Shown in pieces: positions 1 through 8,319 of a stretch of 64,000 nucleotides of DNA. Numbering within the stretch: position 1 is the stretch's first letter; every line of letters begins with the position of its first letter. The DNA is from Kangsaoukella pontilimi (GTDB lineage Bacteria > Pseudomonadota > Alphaproteobacteria > Rhodobacterales > Rhodobacteraceae), in the NCBI RefSeq assembly GCF_009830125.1, contig NZ_WUPT01000001.1, positions 248,001-312,000 on the forward strand. The letters run 5' to 3'. The position numbers and the translations under genes were made by a program. The notes under the pieces were generated by a model. The model was given only the letters and a program-made list of their open reading frames with translations, did no database searches and was not told the DNA's origin.

Positions 1-129
1 TTCGCTGTCCCATTCCCCGGCGATGACACGGGCAACGGCGGTCTTGTCCGGACCGAAATCCGTGATCCAGAGCTGATAGAAATTCCCGGCGCCGCGCCGT
101 CTGGCGCCGGGCTTCCGGAAGAGGCTCAA
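1..129 (-). CDS. Possible 5' part of an unrecognised gene, cut by the window edge
   Basis: On the minus strand a frame of 43 codons runs without a stop to base 1, reading through NFYQLWITDFGPDK and ending GEWDSE. Codons in the second half prefer G or C in third position, as in neighbouring genes. No ATG is present; the only visible start is a TTG at 129-127 overlapping the stop of the MBL hydrolase gene. A hairpin at 85-111 lies inside the first codons, which argues either for a later start or against coding. I do not recognise the family. Confidence 0.3.
   Translation of the reverse strand, partial: MSLFRKPGARRRGAGNFYQLWITDFGPDKTAVARVIAGEWDSE
85..111 (-). terminator. Hairpin after the MBL-fold hydrolase gene
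   Basis: Perfect 9-bp arms CCCGGCGCC (85-93) and GGCGCCGGG (103-111) with a 9-nt loop, 15 bp beyond the hydrolase stop. On the minus strand it is followed by AATTTC, a weak U-tract. It may end the hydrolase transcript or attenuate into the next gene. Confidence 0.45.
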
Positions 130-818
130 ATCTCGATGGTCTCCATGACATCGGGCGTTTTCACGTCGACGCCCGGAAGGCCCGCGATAAGGTCATCTGC
201 CGTCTGAGCCAAGAGCGGGAAGGTCTTGTAATGGCAGGGGATCACCGTCTTGAAGTCGAAGTATTTCTTCGCGGCCCAGGCAGCAGCCTTCATGTCCATC
301 GTATAGTGTCCGCCCGCACAGAGGATGCCGATATCGGGGGCGTAATACTCGCCCATCCACGCCATGTCGGCCATGATGTCGGTGTCGCCCGAGACATAGA
401 TCGTGCGACCTTCGCCCCGGATCATGAACCCGGCCTCGCCGCCTGCATAGGTGGCGGCTGTGCCACCTGTATCGATGGACGAGGAATGGACCGCGTTCAC
501 CATACTCACCAGCACCGAGTTGAAGCTGATCGTGCCGCCTTTGCCGAAGCCGATGGTCTCGACCCCGTCACCCGAGAGAATGTTGGACAATTCGTGGATG
601 CAGGCGATGGGAATGTCCTTGGCTTTGGCGATACCAACGGCATTCGTCGTATGATCGCCGTGGCCATGGGTCAGAAGAATCGCGGTCGCGCCTTCGGTCG
701 CCTCGGCCTCGCGGCCTTCGGGGAAGACCGGGTTCCCGGAGAACCAGGGATCGACAAGCAGGATCTGGTCTTCGATTTCGATGCGAAAGCTGGCATGTCC
801 GAGCCACGTGATTTTCAT
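126..818 (-). CDS. MBL-fold metal-dependent hydrolase (UPF0173-like)
   Basis: A 230-residue protein of the metallo-beta-lactamase fold, the size of the UPF0173 (YtkL-like) group. The signature HGHGDH lies at residues 51-56, an early GHAS motif at 7-10, a SGDTD metal-ligand motif near 143 and a final CHYKTFP motif near 195, which together supply the two-metal site. There is no signal peptide, so it is cytoplasmic. Substrate is not known for this family; annotation beyond 'metal-dependent hydrolase' would be a guess. It starts at an ATG and is divergent from the ceramidase-like gene, with only 46 bp between starts. Confidence 0.88.
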   Translation of the reverse strand: MKITWLGHASFRIEIEDQILLVDPWFSGNPVFPEGREAEATEGATAILLTHGHGDHTTNAVGIAKAKDIPIACIHELSNILSGDGVETIGFGKGGTISFNSVLVSMVNAVHSSSIDTGGTAATYAGGEAGFMIRGEGRTIYVSGDTDIMADMAWMGEYYAPDIGILCAGGHYTMDMKAAAWAAKKYFDFKTVIPCHYKTFPLLAQTADDLIAGLPGVDVKTPDVMETIEI

Positions 819-864
819 GCGGTCCTCCCTAGGTGGTCAGAGCGTGAGCATAACAGGTGGCGGG

Positions 865-1515
865 ATGGATTGGACAAGAGCCTTCGACAATTATTGCGAG
901 CGGACCGACCTGACCTATTGGTCCGAGCCGCTGAATGCGCTGACCAATATCGCCTTCCTCGTCGCCGCCGTGGTGATGTGGCGGCGGACGGGCGGGCTGA
1001 GGGACGGGCGCATTCTGTCGGCGATCCTTTTCGCCATCGGGATCGGGTCGTGGCTGTTTCACACTCATGCCACGGTCTGGGCGGTGACGCTCGATGTGAT
1101 TCCGATCATCCTCTTTTCGCTCTTCTACATCTTCCTCGCCAATCGCGACTTCTGGGGCTGGCCGGTGCCGGCGGCGATACTGGGCGCGGCGCTTTACATC
1201 CCGTTCTCCGCAGCGGCCAATCAGGTCTTCGACGCGCTGCCCTTCTTCCGTATCTCGTCGGGCTACTGGCCCTTGCCGCTGATCATCTTCTTTTACGCGG
1301 GGCTTCTGGCGACGCGCGACCGGCGGCTGGGCGGGAACCTTGCGCTTGGGGCATCGATCCTCTGCGTGTCGCTCACGTTCCGGTCGGTCGATGAGATGTT
1401 TTGCGAGACCACGCGGATCGGCACCCATTTCGTCTGGCATTGTCTGAACGCGGTGATGTTGGGCTGGATGATCGAGACCTGGCGCCGTCAGAGACTGGCG
1501 GCAAGGGCAAGGTAG
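865..1515 (+). CDS. Ceramidase-like (CREST superfamily) membrane hydrolase
   Basis: A 216-residue integral membrane protein with about seven hydrophobic segments. The N-terminus DWTRAFDNYCERTD resembles the alkaline ceramidase family (PF05875), and the expected metal-ligand pattern is visible: SWLFHTH in an early helix, an Asp in the helix WAVTLDVIP, and HFVWHCLNA near the C-terminus. Such enzymes hydrolyse amide bonds of lipids in the membrane; the bacterial substrate is not established and could be an ornithine- or sphingolipid-type lipid. The ATG at 865 is chosen because AGGTGG lies 5-10 bp upstream. The end overlaps the end of the AEC transporter gene on the other strand by 28 bp. Confidence 0.75.
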   Translation: MDWTRAFDNYCERTDLTYWSEPLNALTNIAFLVAAVVMWRRTGGLRDGRILSAILFAIGIGSWLFHTHATVWAVTLDVIPIILFSLFYIFLANRDFWGWPVPAAILGAALYIPFSAAANQVFDALPFFRISSGYWPLPLIIFFYAGLLATRDRRLGGNLALGASILCVSLTFRSVDEMFCETTRIGTHFVWHCLNAVMLGWMIETWRRQRLAARAR

Positions 1516-2408
1516 GCGGGCAGGGCAAGAAGGGACGCAAGCGTCTGCCAGGCGAGGATATCGGCGAAGAGCTCGGCATCGCCGCCCATCTTCCGGGCCA
1601 CGATATAGCCGTTCGAGGCCGCGGGGATCGCCGTGGCCAGCACACCCGCCACAAGCTCGGGTCCGGCGAGGCCAGCGAGGCTGCCGAGGCCGAGGAAGAC
1701 GAGCGGCGCAAGGCCGGGCCGGATCAGCACCGCGAGGACCACCGTGCGCGAGACAGCCAGAAAACGCTTCACCTCGATCCCTGCGCCCACCGCCAGAAGG
1801 CCCACGCCAAGTGCGGCACGGCCCACGATCTGAAAGCCGTTGGAAAGCGGCTCGGGCAGGCCGCCGAGCGGGTTTAGCACAAGGCCGATGGCGCAGCCGA
1901 TGATGATCGGGTTGGTCGCGACCGCTTTGAGAACACCGCGCCATCCGGCCTCGGCCCGCACCAGCGATGCGATGATGAGGATGTTGCCCACGTTGATGAA
2001 GGGGATCAGCACGGCCATGGCCACGGCGATCAGCAGAACGCCCTCGGGGCCGTAGAGAAGATCGGCTGCGGCCAGCGAGATGAAGGCGTTCCACCGGGTC
2101 GAGGTCTGAACGAGGCTCGACAGCGACGCATTCGAAACTTTCGATCTTGGCAGCACGGCGCGCATGGCAAGCGCGATGCCGCCCAATATTGCAACGGTCC
2201 CGATGAGCGATATCGCAAGCGGCCCGATACGCGCCGGATCGAGGTCGGCGGCGCCGATGGCGTCGATCAGGATTGCGGGAATAAGAAGGCGGAAGCTGAG
2301 CGTCTCGATCCCCGGCCACGCATCGCGCGGGACGAAACCCGACCGGCGCGCGGCCCAGCCCGTCAGGATGACAAGCGCGATGGGCAGGATGACGAGGGCA
2401 ACGCTCAT
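1488..2408 (-). CDS. AEC family transporter (auxin efflux carrier type)
   Basis: A 306-residue membrane protein with about ten hydrophobic helices in two halves, typical of AEC-type permeases (compare bacterial malonate or malate permeases of the Mdc/Mle type). The repeated helix-breaking stretches [18 protein letters not shown] and [19 protein letters not shown] are characteristic. The start at 2408 ([12 protein letters not shown]) is preferred to an upstream start because hydrophobic sequence begins immediately and the upstream extension is basic and low-complexity. It is divergent from gatC across a 311-bp gap. Substrate cannot be told from the sequence. Confidence 0.82.
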   Translation of the reverse strand: MSVALVILPIALVILTGWAARRSGFVPRDAWPGIETLSFRLLIPAILIDAIGAADLDPARIGPLAISLIGTVAILGGIALAMRAVLPRSKVSNASLSSLVQTSTRWNAFISLAAADLLYGPEGVLLIAVAMAVLIPFINVGNILIIASLVRAEAGWRGVLKAVATNPIIIGCAIGLVLNPLGGLPEPLSNGFQIVGRAALGVGLLAVGAGIEVKRFLAVSRTVVLAVLIRPGLAPLVFLGLGSLAGLAGPELVAGVLATAIPAASNGYIVARKMGGDAELFADILAWQTLASLLALPAYLALAASL

Positions 2409-2658
2409 GCTCGGGACTGTTTCCGCAAATGCGGGGAAAGACCAGAGGGCAGAGGGGGCTCTGCTCCGTGAAGCGTTTCGATATCCCGGCGAACAATGTT
2501 GTACCAATCGCGTTGGTGCCATCGACACGAGGCAACGATCGGCGCTTCCGATTGTGATCGAAAGGCGAGTCGGCTTCTTCCGGAGCTTCCGCCGGAATAT
2601 TTTCGCGCCGATAATGGGCAGGGGAGCGCCTTGCGCGCCAAAGCCGGGCCACGGGTGC

Positions 2659-2686
2659 TTGCGAGGGGGGCGCGTGCGGGTTAGAT
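2659..2686 (+). promoter_or_regulatory. Candidate sigma-70 promoter of gatCA
   Basis: TTGCGA (2659-2664), a 16-bp spacer, and TTAGAT (2681-2686), 33 bp before the gatC ATG. Apart from this site and an imperfect TTCCGG/CCGGAA hairpin near 2578-2597, I see nothing in the 2409-2719 gap. Confidence 0.45.
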
Positions 2687-2719
2687 GCGTGCCCGATAGT
2701 GATGGAGACACTCAGCCCC

Positions 2720-3007
2720 ATGTCGATCGACGTCGAAACCGCCCGCCGTGTCGCGAAACTTGCCCGGATCAAGGTCGAAGATGCCGACCTTCCCGCGCTC
2801 GCGCAGGATTTCAACCGCATTCTCGGGTTCGTCGAGCAGTTGAACGAGGTCGATGTCGATGGCGTCGAGCCGATGACCAGCGTCACGCCGATGCGCCTGA
2901 AGCGGCGTCAGGACGGGGTTACCGCCGGGGGCATGCAGGACAAGATCCTGTCGAATGCGCCCGACGCGCGCGAAGGCTTCTTCGCCGTGCCCAAGGTCGT
3001 GGAGTGA
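2720..3007 (+). CDS. gatC: Asp-tRNA(Asn)/Glu-tRNA(Gln) amidotransferase subunit C
   Basis: GatC, 95 residues, the small subunit that holds GatA and GatB together in the amidotransferase converting Glu-tRNA(Gln) and Asp-tRNA(Asn) to Gln-tRNA(Gln) and Asn-tRNA(Asn). Family landmarks are the N-terminal [15 protein letters not shown] helix and the central [11 protein letters not shown] stretch, with the usual C-terminal DGVTAGG...ILSNAPD motif. The ATG at 2720 has GGAGA about 12 bp upstream; a GTG-ATG pair at 2699 is in frame but unlike family N-termini. gatA follows after 5 bp; gatB is not in the window. Confidence 0.95.
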   Translation: MSIDVETARRVAKLARIKVEDADLPALAQDFNRILGFVEQLNEVDVDGVEPMTSVTPMRLKRRQDGVTAGGMQDKILSNAPDAREGFFAVPKVVE

Positions 3008-3012
3008 CGCCG

Positions 3013-4494
3013 ATGACCGACCTGAACGCACTCACCATCGCCGAGGCGCGCGACAAGCTGCGCGCGGGTGACATCACCTCCGTCGATCTGACCGAGGCCT
3101 GCCTGACCGCTGTCGAGGGCTCCGGAGCTCTGAACGCCGTTGTGCATTCCACCGCCGAGATCGCGCGGGCTCAGGCCGATGCAGCCGATCAGCGCCTGAA
3201 AGCGGGCGATGCGCCGGACATGTGCGGCATCCCTCTGGGCATCAAGGATCTCTTCTGCACCGAAGGCGTCGCCAGCCAGGCCGCGTCGGGCATCCTGAAC
3301 GGGTTCAAGCCGGAATACGAATCGACCGTCACACGGCAGCTTTTTGACGCGGGCGCGGTCATGGTCGGCAAGCTGAACATGGACGAATTCGCCATGGGCA
3401 GCAGTAATGAGACCAGCGTCTACGGCAATGTCGTGAACCCGTGGCGAGGCGCCGATGACACGCCTCTGACCCCTGGCGGGTCGTCGGGCGGGTCGGCCTC
3501 GGCCGTGGCGGCGGACCTCTGCCTTGCCGCGACCGGCACAGATACCGGCGGCTCGATCCGCCAGCCTGCGGCTTTTGTCGGCATCACCGGGCTGAAGCCG
3601 ACCTATGGCCGCGTCAGCCGCTGGGGCATCATCGCTTTCGCGTCGTCGCTGGATCAGGCCGGGCCGATGACCAAGACGGTGCGCGACAGCGCCATCATGC
3701 TCAAGGCCATGGCCGGGCACGACCCGATGGACTCGACCAGCGCCGACATCCCCGTGCCGGATTTCGAGGCCATGCTGACCGGCGATATCAAGGGCCAGAC
3801 CATCGGGATCCCCCGCGAATACCGCATGGACGGGATGCCCGATGAGATCGAGGCGCTCTGGGCCGAGGGGCGTGCCATGCTGGAAGATGCGGGCGCGAAG
3901 ATCGTCGATATCAGCCTGCCTCACACTAAATACGCGCTGCCTGCCTATTACGTCATCGCTCCTGCTGAGGCTTCGTCGAACCTCGCCCGCTACGACGGGG
4001 TGCGCTACGGCCACCGCGCCAAGCTGGGCCAAGGCGACGGTGTGACCGAGATGTACGAGAAAACCCGCGCCGAGGGCTTTGGGGCCGAGGTCAAGCGCCG
4101 CGTGATGGTTGGCACCTATGTGCTGTCCGCCGGTTTCTACGACGCCTATTACAACCGCGCGCGGAAGGTGCGGGCGCTGATCAAGAAGGACTTCGACGAT
4201 GCCTTCGCCGCAGGCGTCGACGCTATCCTGACGCCCGCCACGCCGTCCGCAGCCTTTCCGCTGGGGCAGGAGTTCGACGATCCGGTGCAGATGTACCTGA
4301 ACGACGTTTTCACGGTGACCGTCAACCTTGCCGGGCTGCCGGGCATTGCTGTGCCGGCGGGGCTCGACCAGAACGGTCTGCCTCTCGGCCTTCAGCTTAT
4401 CGGCAAGCCTTGGGAAGAGGGTGCGCTGATGAACGTCGCGCAAGCGATCGAGGACCGCGCGGGCTTTGTTTCCAAGCCCGCCAAATGGTGGTAA
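3013..4494 (+). CDS. gatA: Asp-tRNA(Asn)/Glu-tRNA(Gln) amidotransferase subunit A
   Basis: GatA, 493 residues, the glutaminase subunit of the GatCAB complex; it releases ammonia from glutamine and channels it to GatB. The amidase-signature triad is visible: Lys in GIKDLF, the cis-Ser in [11 protein letters not shown] and the nucleophile Ser in [13 protein letters not shown]. The length is normal for the family. Start ATG at 3013 lies 5 bp after the gatC stop, so the two are cotranscribed. The frame continues far upstream through gatC in another register, which is high-GC read-through. Confidence 0.97.
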   Translation: MTDLNALTIAEARDKLRAGDITSVDLTEACLTAVEGSGALNAVVHSTAEIARAQADAADQRLKAGDAPDMCGIPLGIKDLFCTEGVASQAASGILNGFKPEYESTVTRQLFDAGAVMVGKLNMDEFAMGSSNETSVYGNVVNPWRGADDTPLTPGGSSGGSASAVAADLCLAATGTDTGGSIRQPAAFVGITGLKPTYGRVSRWGIIAFASSLDQAGPMTKTVRDSAIMLKAMAGHDPMDSTSADIPVPDFEAMLTGDIKGQTIGIPREYRMDGMPDEIEALWAEGRAMLEDAGAKIVDISLPHTKYALPAYYVIAPAEASSNLARYDGVRYGHRAKLGQGDGVTEMYEKTRAEGFGAEVKRRVMVGTYVLSAGFYDAYYNRARKVRALIKKDFDDAFAAGVDAILTPATPSAAFPLGQEFDDPVQMYLNDVFTVTVNLAGLPGIAVPAGLDQNGLPLGLQLIGKPWEEGALMNVAQAIEDRAGFVSKPAKWW

Positions 4495-4529
4495 ACTGCC
4501 CGGCAACGAGCAAAACAAGCCGGGCAGTT
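4494..4529 (+). other. Perfect 11-bp inverted repeat between gatA and the lipoprotein gene
   Basis: AACTGCCCGGC (4494-4504) and GCCGGGCAGTT (4519-4529) are exact complements around a 14-nt loop. The left arm starts on the last base of the gatA stop and the right arm ends 2 bp before the lipoprotein ATG. There is no U-tract. It could be a weak terminator for gatCA or a structure that hides the start region of the next gene, for which no Shine-Dalgarno sequence is visible. Confidence 0.6.
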
Positions 4530-4531
4530 CA

Positions 4532-5275
4532 ATGACCTCACGCATTCTTATCGGCGGCGCGCTGTGCCTTCTGGCGGCGTGCTCGACCCCCGTTCCCGAC
4601 AGCAATCCCGGTGTCGGCTTCTCGGATTACGACTATTACGCCACCGAGCGCGCCCGACGCGACGCCGAACTGCAGGCGATGCGCCCGCGCCCTGTGCCGT
4701 CCGAGGCGGTGATCGGGCAGGAGACGCTCGCGGTGCTTGAGGCCACGCGCCCCGGCAGCGTTGCAGGTACCGCGCCCGTCACAACGGCGACCGGCCCCAA
4801 TGTCGCGCCAACCGCAGGGACGGCGCCGCTCACGTCCACCCTGCCGCCTGTAGGCGGCACGGTCGTGGCGGGGACCGACAACCCGACCATCTCGGACGAA
4901 CAGAGCTTCGATGCCGTCGCCGGCCGGGAGACCATCGAAAGCGATGCCGAGCGTCTCGAGCGCCTCCGCGCACAACGACAGGAAGTCGCCCCGGTCCCGG
5001 TTCCCGAACGAACCGAGAGCGGTCGCCCGAATGTCGTGGCCTTCGCTCTGTCGTCGCAGAACCGCGTTGGCGAGCAGGTCTACCGTCGCTCGGGCACCGT
5101 CAGCGCATCGCGCTTCCAGCGGAACTGTGCGCGCTATTCGACCGCCGATCAGGCGCAGGAGGATTTCCTTGCCGCTGGCGGACCCGAGCGTGACCGGCGC
5201 GGGCTGGACCCCGACGGTGACGGTTTCGCCTGTTTCTGGGACCCAAGCCCGTTCCGCGCGGCGCGCGGAGGCTGA
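4532..5275 (+). CDS. Lipoprotein with C-terminal Excalibur-like calcium-binding motif
   Basis: A 247-residue secreted lipoprotein. Residues 1-17 are a signal peptide with lipobox LLAAC; the mature part begins with a Cys-Ser. A Pro/Thr/Ala-rich linker (about 55-130) is followed by a charged stretch and a C-terminal domain ending DPDGDGFACFWDPSPFR, which matches the Excalibur motif (DxDxDGxxC). The role is unknown; proteins of this type sit at the cell envelope. The ATG at 4532 is the only start placed at the signal peptide, yet lacks a visible ribosome binding site and abuts an inverted repeat. The amidase gene follows after 5 bp, suggesting a joint cell-wall context. Confidence 0.75.
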   Translation: MTSRILIGGALCLLAACSTPVPDSNPGVGFSDYDYYATERARRDAELQAMRPRPVPSEAVIGQETLAVLEATRPGSVAGTAPVTTATGPNVAPTAGTAPLTSTLPPVGGTVVAGTDNPTISDEQSFDAVAGRETIESDAERLERLRAQRQEVAPVPVPERTESGRPNVVAFALSSQNRVGEQVYRRSGTVSASRFQRNCARYSTADQAQEDFLAAGGPERDRRGLDPDGDGFACFWDPSPFRAARGG

Positions 5276-5280
5276 GCGCC

Positions 5281-5991
5281 ATGACCATCCTCGACCGCCC
5301 GTCCCCGAATTTCGGTCCACGGCGGGGCGAGGCCGGGCCGACGCTCGTCGTCCTGCATTTCACCGGCATGGAAAGCACCGAGGCAGCGCTTGACCGCCTC
5401 TGCGATCCCGACTGCGAGGTGTCGAGCCACTACCTGATCTGCCGGTCTGGCCAGGTCTTTCGGCTGGTGGACGAGGCGAAAAGGGCCTGGCACGCGGGCG
5501 AGGGGCGCTGGGCAGGGCGCGAGGACGTCAACTCGCGCTCGGTCGGGATCGAACTGGACAATGACGGCCAGGCGCCGTTCGCAGAACCGCTCATGCGGTC
5601 GCTCGAAACGCTGCTGGCCGATATCCTTGGCCGCCACGACATGCACCCCAAGGCCGTCATCGGCCATTCCGATTTCGCGCCTGACCGAAAGGCCGATCCG
5701 GGCCGGAAGTTCGACTGGAAGCGACTGGCGGAGAAGGGGCTGTCCATCTGGCCCGAGCCTTCCCTTCCGGGCGATTTCATGCGGAATGCCGCCTCGTTCG
5801 GCTATCCGGTGGAACTGGGCGAGGCGCTGATCCTCGACGCGTTCCGGCAGCGCTTCAGGCCCGATGCCTCGGGGCCGCGCGGCCCCGCAGACGACGCCAT
5901 GATGGCAGGCCTCGCCCGTCATTTCCCGGCAGACGTGGGCGAGCGCATGTCGCGCCGCGTGCCGTCGCGCCCCTTGCGCCCGATGTCATGA
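5281..5991 (+). CDS. N-acetylmuramoyl-L-alanine amidase, AmpD-like (Amidase_2)
   Basis: A 236-residue zinc amidase without a signal peptide, so probably cytoplasmic and acting on imported muropeptides as AmpD does. Motifs: VVLHFTGMES with the first zinc His, SSHYLICRSGQVFRLV, AWHAG, SVGIELDNDG with the conserved Glu, and IGHSDFAPDRKADPG holding the second His and Asp. The C-terminal about 60 residues form a helical extension resembling a peptidoglycan-binding tail. The gene sits 5 bp after the lipoprotein gene and its stop is followed within 5 bp by the rnpB promoter. Confidence 0.88.
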   Translation: MTILDRPSPNFGPRRGEAGPTLVVLHFTGMESTEAALDRLCDPDCEVSSHYLICRSGQVFRLVDEAKRAWHAGEGRWAGREDVNSRSVGIELDNDGQAPFAEPLMRSLETLLADILGRHDMHPKAVIGHSDFAPDRKADPGRKFDWKRLAEKGLSIWPEPSLPGDFMRNAASFGYPVELGEALILDAFRQRFRPDASGPRGPADDAMMAGLARHFPADVGERMSRRVPSRPLRPMS

Positions 5992-5995
5992 CACG

Positions 5996-6024
5996 TTGAC
6001 CCAGGCGCGGCGAGCGCCTAGATC
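5996..6024 (+). promoter_or_regulatory. Sigma-70 promoter of rnpB
   Basis: TTGACC (5996-6001), a 17-bp spacer and TAGATC (6019-6024). The predicted transcript start, about 6030, coincides with the first paired base of RNase P RNA. Confidence 0.75.
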
Positions 6025-6028
6025 GCGC

Positions 6029-6406
6029 TTGCGCGGAAGGTCGGATGGCCGCTTGCCGCTCTTTCGGGGGCGGTGAGAGGAAAGTCCGGACTCCACGAAG
6101 CAACGGTGCCGGGTAACGCCCGGCCGGGGAAACCCGAGGGAAAGCGCCACAGAGAACAGACCGCCCCGCGTCCGCGCGGAGCAAGGGTGAAACGGTGGGG
6201 TAAGAGCCCACCGCGGGACGGGCAACCGGACCGGCACGGCAAGCCCCACCGGGAGCAATGCCAAATAGGGACCTCACACGGGCGCGCTTCGGCTCCGGGG
6301 TCCGGGTTGGCAGCTAGAGCGCGCCGGTGACGGCGGGCCCAGATGAATGGTCATCGCCGGCGCATCCGCGCCGGTACAGAATCCGGCTTATGCACCTTCC
6401 GCGCAA
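6029..6406 (+). ncRNA. rnpB: RNase P RNA, type A
   Basis: About 378 nt, the catalytic RNA that trims tRNA 5' leaders with RnpA. The 5' end (6029-6041) and 3' end (6394-6406) form a perfect 13-bp P1 helix. The universally conserved GAGGAAAGTCCGGACTCC block is at 6073-6091 and the ACAGAA of the 3' core is at 6376-6381. Internal GC-rich hairpins match an alphaproteobacterial type A RNA. Open frames through this segment on both strands are not genes. Confidence 0.96.
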
Positions 6407-6475
6407 TTAAACATAAGATAAACTCAACCGTTTCAAATGGTTGCGTTCTGCTGGGTGGGTCTTCTGTGTTGTAAA

Positions 6476-6489
6476 CCTGACATGTCAGG
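6476..6489. promoter_or_regulatory. 14-bp perfect palindrome upstream of the PAS gene
   Basis: CCTGACATGTCAGG is its own reverse complement and lies 35 bp upstream of the GTG start. An imperfect CAACC/GGTTG repeat (6425-6443) lies just before it. A dimeric repressor or activator site is plausible; no regulator is identified. Confidence 0.4.
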
Positions 6490-6524
6490 CGTAGTGTCAA
6501 CTTGCGAACAGGAAGGTCATTGCT

Positions 6525-6953
6525 GTGGGTGATCAATCAAGACACATGGAGGTCCTCGATCCGACTGACGGCGAGGGCAATATGCCGACGAAGCTGGAAC
6601 CGACGTTCTCGCTCGCCTTTTTCAGGCGGTGCCTCGATGGTGCGGTGATCCTGAATTCCGATGGCCGCGTTGGGTTCATCAACGATGCGGCCTGTTCTTC
6701 TCTCGGCCTCAAGGGCCTTGGTGATGTCGTCCAAAGACGATGGACCGAGCTCTGGCCTGAAGAGGCCGAAGAACCCCTTACGGAGGGCATGAGGCGGGTT
6801 CTGTCAGGCGATGCCGTCAGACTCGCGGGGCTTCAGGCCAAAAGCGGCAAGTTCGACATGCTGATGAGCCCGATCATGAACAAGGACGGTCAGGTGGAAT
6901 CGCTGCTGGCGGTGTTGTTTCCAAGCGGTGCGGAACCCCGCATTTCCGGTTGA
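6525..6953 (+). CDS. Small PAS-domain protein
   Basis: 142 residues containing a single PAS-like sensory fold at about 28-135: FRRCLDGAVILNSDGRVGFINDAACSS is the usual first strand-helix pattern, ending with a SPIMNKDGQVESLLAVLF strand pair. No output domain follows, so it may act by protein contact or bind a small ligand. The GTG at 6525 is chosen because GGAAGG lies 8 bp upstream; an ATG at 6546 is a poorer alternative. A palindrome at 6476-6489 lies in the promoter region. The rpmG promoter begins on the last bases of this gene. Confidence 0.65.
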   Translation: MGDQSRHMEVLDPTDGEGNMPTKLEPTFSLAFFRRCLDGAVILNSDGRVGFINDAACSSLGLKGLGDVVQRRWTELWPEEAEEPLTEGMRRVLSGDAVRLAGLQAKSGKFDMLMSPIMNKDGQVESLLAVLFPSGAEPRISG

Positions 6954-6977
6954 CAGGCCCTGTCCAGTCGCTAGAAG
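6950..6977 (+). promoter_or_regulatory. Sigma-70 promoter of rpmG
   Basis: Consensus TTGACA (6950-6955), a 16-bp spacer and TAGAAG (6972-6977), 58 bp before the rpmG ATG. The -35 element overlaps the stop codon of the PAS gene. Confidence 0.65.
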
Positions 6978-7034
6978 GCGGGCTTCAAGGATTTCACGGG
7001 GTGGCCCATCGCGACCCCTATCAGGAGACGAGAC

Positions 7035-7202
7035 ATGGCGAAGCCGACGACTATCAAGATTCGTCTGAACTCGACCGCGGACACCGGCCACTTCTACGTG
7101 ACCAAGAAGAACGCGCGCACGATGACCGAGAAGATGACCGTACGTAAGTACGATCCGGTTGCGCGGAAGCACGTCGAGTACAAGGAAGGCAAGATCAAGT
7201 AA
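7035..7202 (+). CDS. rpmG: 50S ribosomal protein L33
   Basis: L33, 55 residues, a small protein of the large ribosomal subunit near the E site. The sequence begins [20 protein letters not shown] and contains the family pattern [10 protein letters not shown] followed by [10 protein letters not shown]. It has no cysteines, so it is the zinc-independent (C-minus) form. AGGAGA lies 6 bp before the ATG. It has its own promoter (6950) and terminator (7229). Confidence 0.97.
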   Translation: MAKPTTIKIRLNSTADTGHFYVTKKNARTMTEKMTVRKYDPVARKHVEYKEGKIK

Positions 7203-7228
7203 TCTTCGCCGCTTCAGACACTCGAATG

Positions 7229-7256
7229 GGCCGCGCCGAAAGGTTGCGGCCTTTTT
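7229..7256 (+). terminator. Rho-independent terminator of rpmG
   Basis: GGCCGC (7229-7234) pairs with GCGGCC (7246-7251), followed by TTTTT from 7252. Confidence 0.8.
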
Positions 7257-7273
7257 CGTTTTGGAGACCTCTC

Positions 7274-7798
7274 ATGTCCGCCGACACGCTCACCGTCAGG
7301 ACCGCCCGGCCCGATGATCTGGCCGCGCTCGACGCGCTCTTCGCACGAAGCTATCCGGCCCTCCTGAAAGCGGACTATCCGGCCTCGGTCCTTGTGACCG
7401 CGGTGCCGGTGATTTCGCGCGCCAATCCCGCTTTGCTGGCGAGCGGGACTTACTACGTTGTTCAGGAGGGTGCGGGCGTCCTCGTCGGCGCAGGCGGCTG
7501 GACCCGAGCCGCGCCGCCGGGATTTTCCGGCGCGTCTGGCGTCGGCCACATCCGGCACGTGGTCACCGACGCGGCCCGCACCCGCGAAGGCATCGGGCGG
7601 CGGCTGATAAGCCATGTCTTCCGGTCGGCCGAAGACGCCGGGATCGAACGTCTGGACTGCCTCTCGACGCTGACCGCGGTGCCGTTCTATGCGGCAATGG
7701 GGTTTCAGTCGCTCGGCCCCGTGACGGTGCCGCTCCGCCCGGGTATCGACTTTCCGGCGGTCCGTATGCAACGCTTGGCCGGAGAAAGCCGAAAGTGA
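7274..7798 (+). CDS. GNAT family N-acetyltransferase
   Basis: 174 residues of the GNAT fold. The acetyl-CoA-binding motif A is seen as HIRHVVTDAARTREGIGRRLISHVF (R/QxxGxG/A pattern in REGIGR) at about 95-120, and motif B as YAAMGFQSLG. Substrate is unknown. The ATG at 7274 follows GGAG at 7263-7266. The stop overlaps the region of the next gene's leader, and the small lipoprotein gene begins 8 bp later, so they are probably cotranscribed. Confidence 0.85.
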   Translation: MSADTLTVRTARPDDLAALDALFARSYPALLKADYPASVLVTAVPVISRANPALLASGTYYVVQEGAGVLVGAGGWTRAAPPGFSGASGVGHIRHVVTDAARTREGIGRRLISHVFRSAEDAGIERLDCLSTLTAVPFYAAMGFQSLGPVTVPLRPGIDFPAVRMQRLAGESRK

Positions 7799-7806
7799 GG
7801 GATCTC

Positions 7807-8247
7807 ATGTATTTCAAGACAGGTCTTCTGGGCGCATTTTGTCTGGTGCTAGCGGCATGTTCCGACCGGGAAGGCGTAGGCTTCGGCCCCATGGGGGGCG
7901 AGCCGGGCGTGCTGCCGCAGGCCACCAGCGCCGAATTTTCGATGGACGGGCTGGAGCCGCTGCCGATCTACCGCGGTGCCATCGCCGGAGCTCCGTCGCC
8001 CGCCGAGGCGCTGAGCTACCGCAATTCGGAACTTCGCGTGCCGGAGGCAAATCTGGCCGTGACGGTCGAAAGCCGCACCTATGGCATGCGCCAGATCGAG
8101 TTGAACGGGCAGAATTACGCGATTGCCGAAGGCGCTTCGCCGGTGGCGTCGCTTCCTACGGTCATCCGGGCGCGGACAGGATGCCTCGTCGCGTCGAACC
8201 CGCTCAGGTCGTCGGATGCGTCGGTCTATACGCTCGATTGCAGCTAG
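7807..8247 (+). CDS. Small lipoprotein of unknown function
   Basis: 146 residues with a 16-residue signal peptide and lipobox LVLAAC followed by Ser, so exported and lipid-anchored. The mature part contains two further cysteines near the C-terminus (TGCLVAS and YTLDCS), which may form a disulphide. No domain is recognised. The ATG at 7807 is preceded by GAGGGA; an in-frame GTG at 7795 overlaps the GNAT stop but would spoil the signal peptide. Confidence 0.7.
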   Translation: MYFKTGLLGAFCLVLAACSDREGVGFGPMGGEPGVLPQATSAEFSMDGLEPLPIYRGAIAGAPSPAEALSYRNSELRVPEANLAVTVESRTYGMRQIELNGQNYAIAEGASPVASLPTVIRARTGCLVASNPLRSSDASVYTLDCS

Positions 8248-8319
8248 GGCGCTCAGACTCCGTTAGGAGGAATCGGGGGCGGGACGTATCCTGAAGCATC
8301 GTTTTCAGGAGAAGCATTC

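Noticed and set aside
829-2886. 685-codon minus-strand open frame
   Set aside because: Shadow of the ceramidase-like and AEC genes in another frame; sequence is Arg/Pro-rich without domain.
5855-6330. Several open frames over 6.0-6.3 kb
   Set aside because: They lie within RNase P RNA, whose paired ends and conserved core are clear.
7807-8247. Alternative GTG start at 7795 overlapping the GNAT stop
   Set aside because: It would add charged residues before the signal peptide, while the ATG at 7807 has GAGGGA at proper distance.
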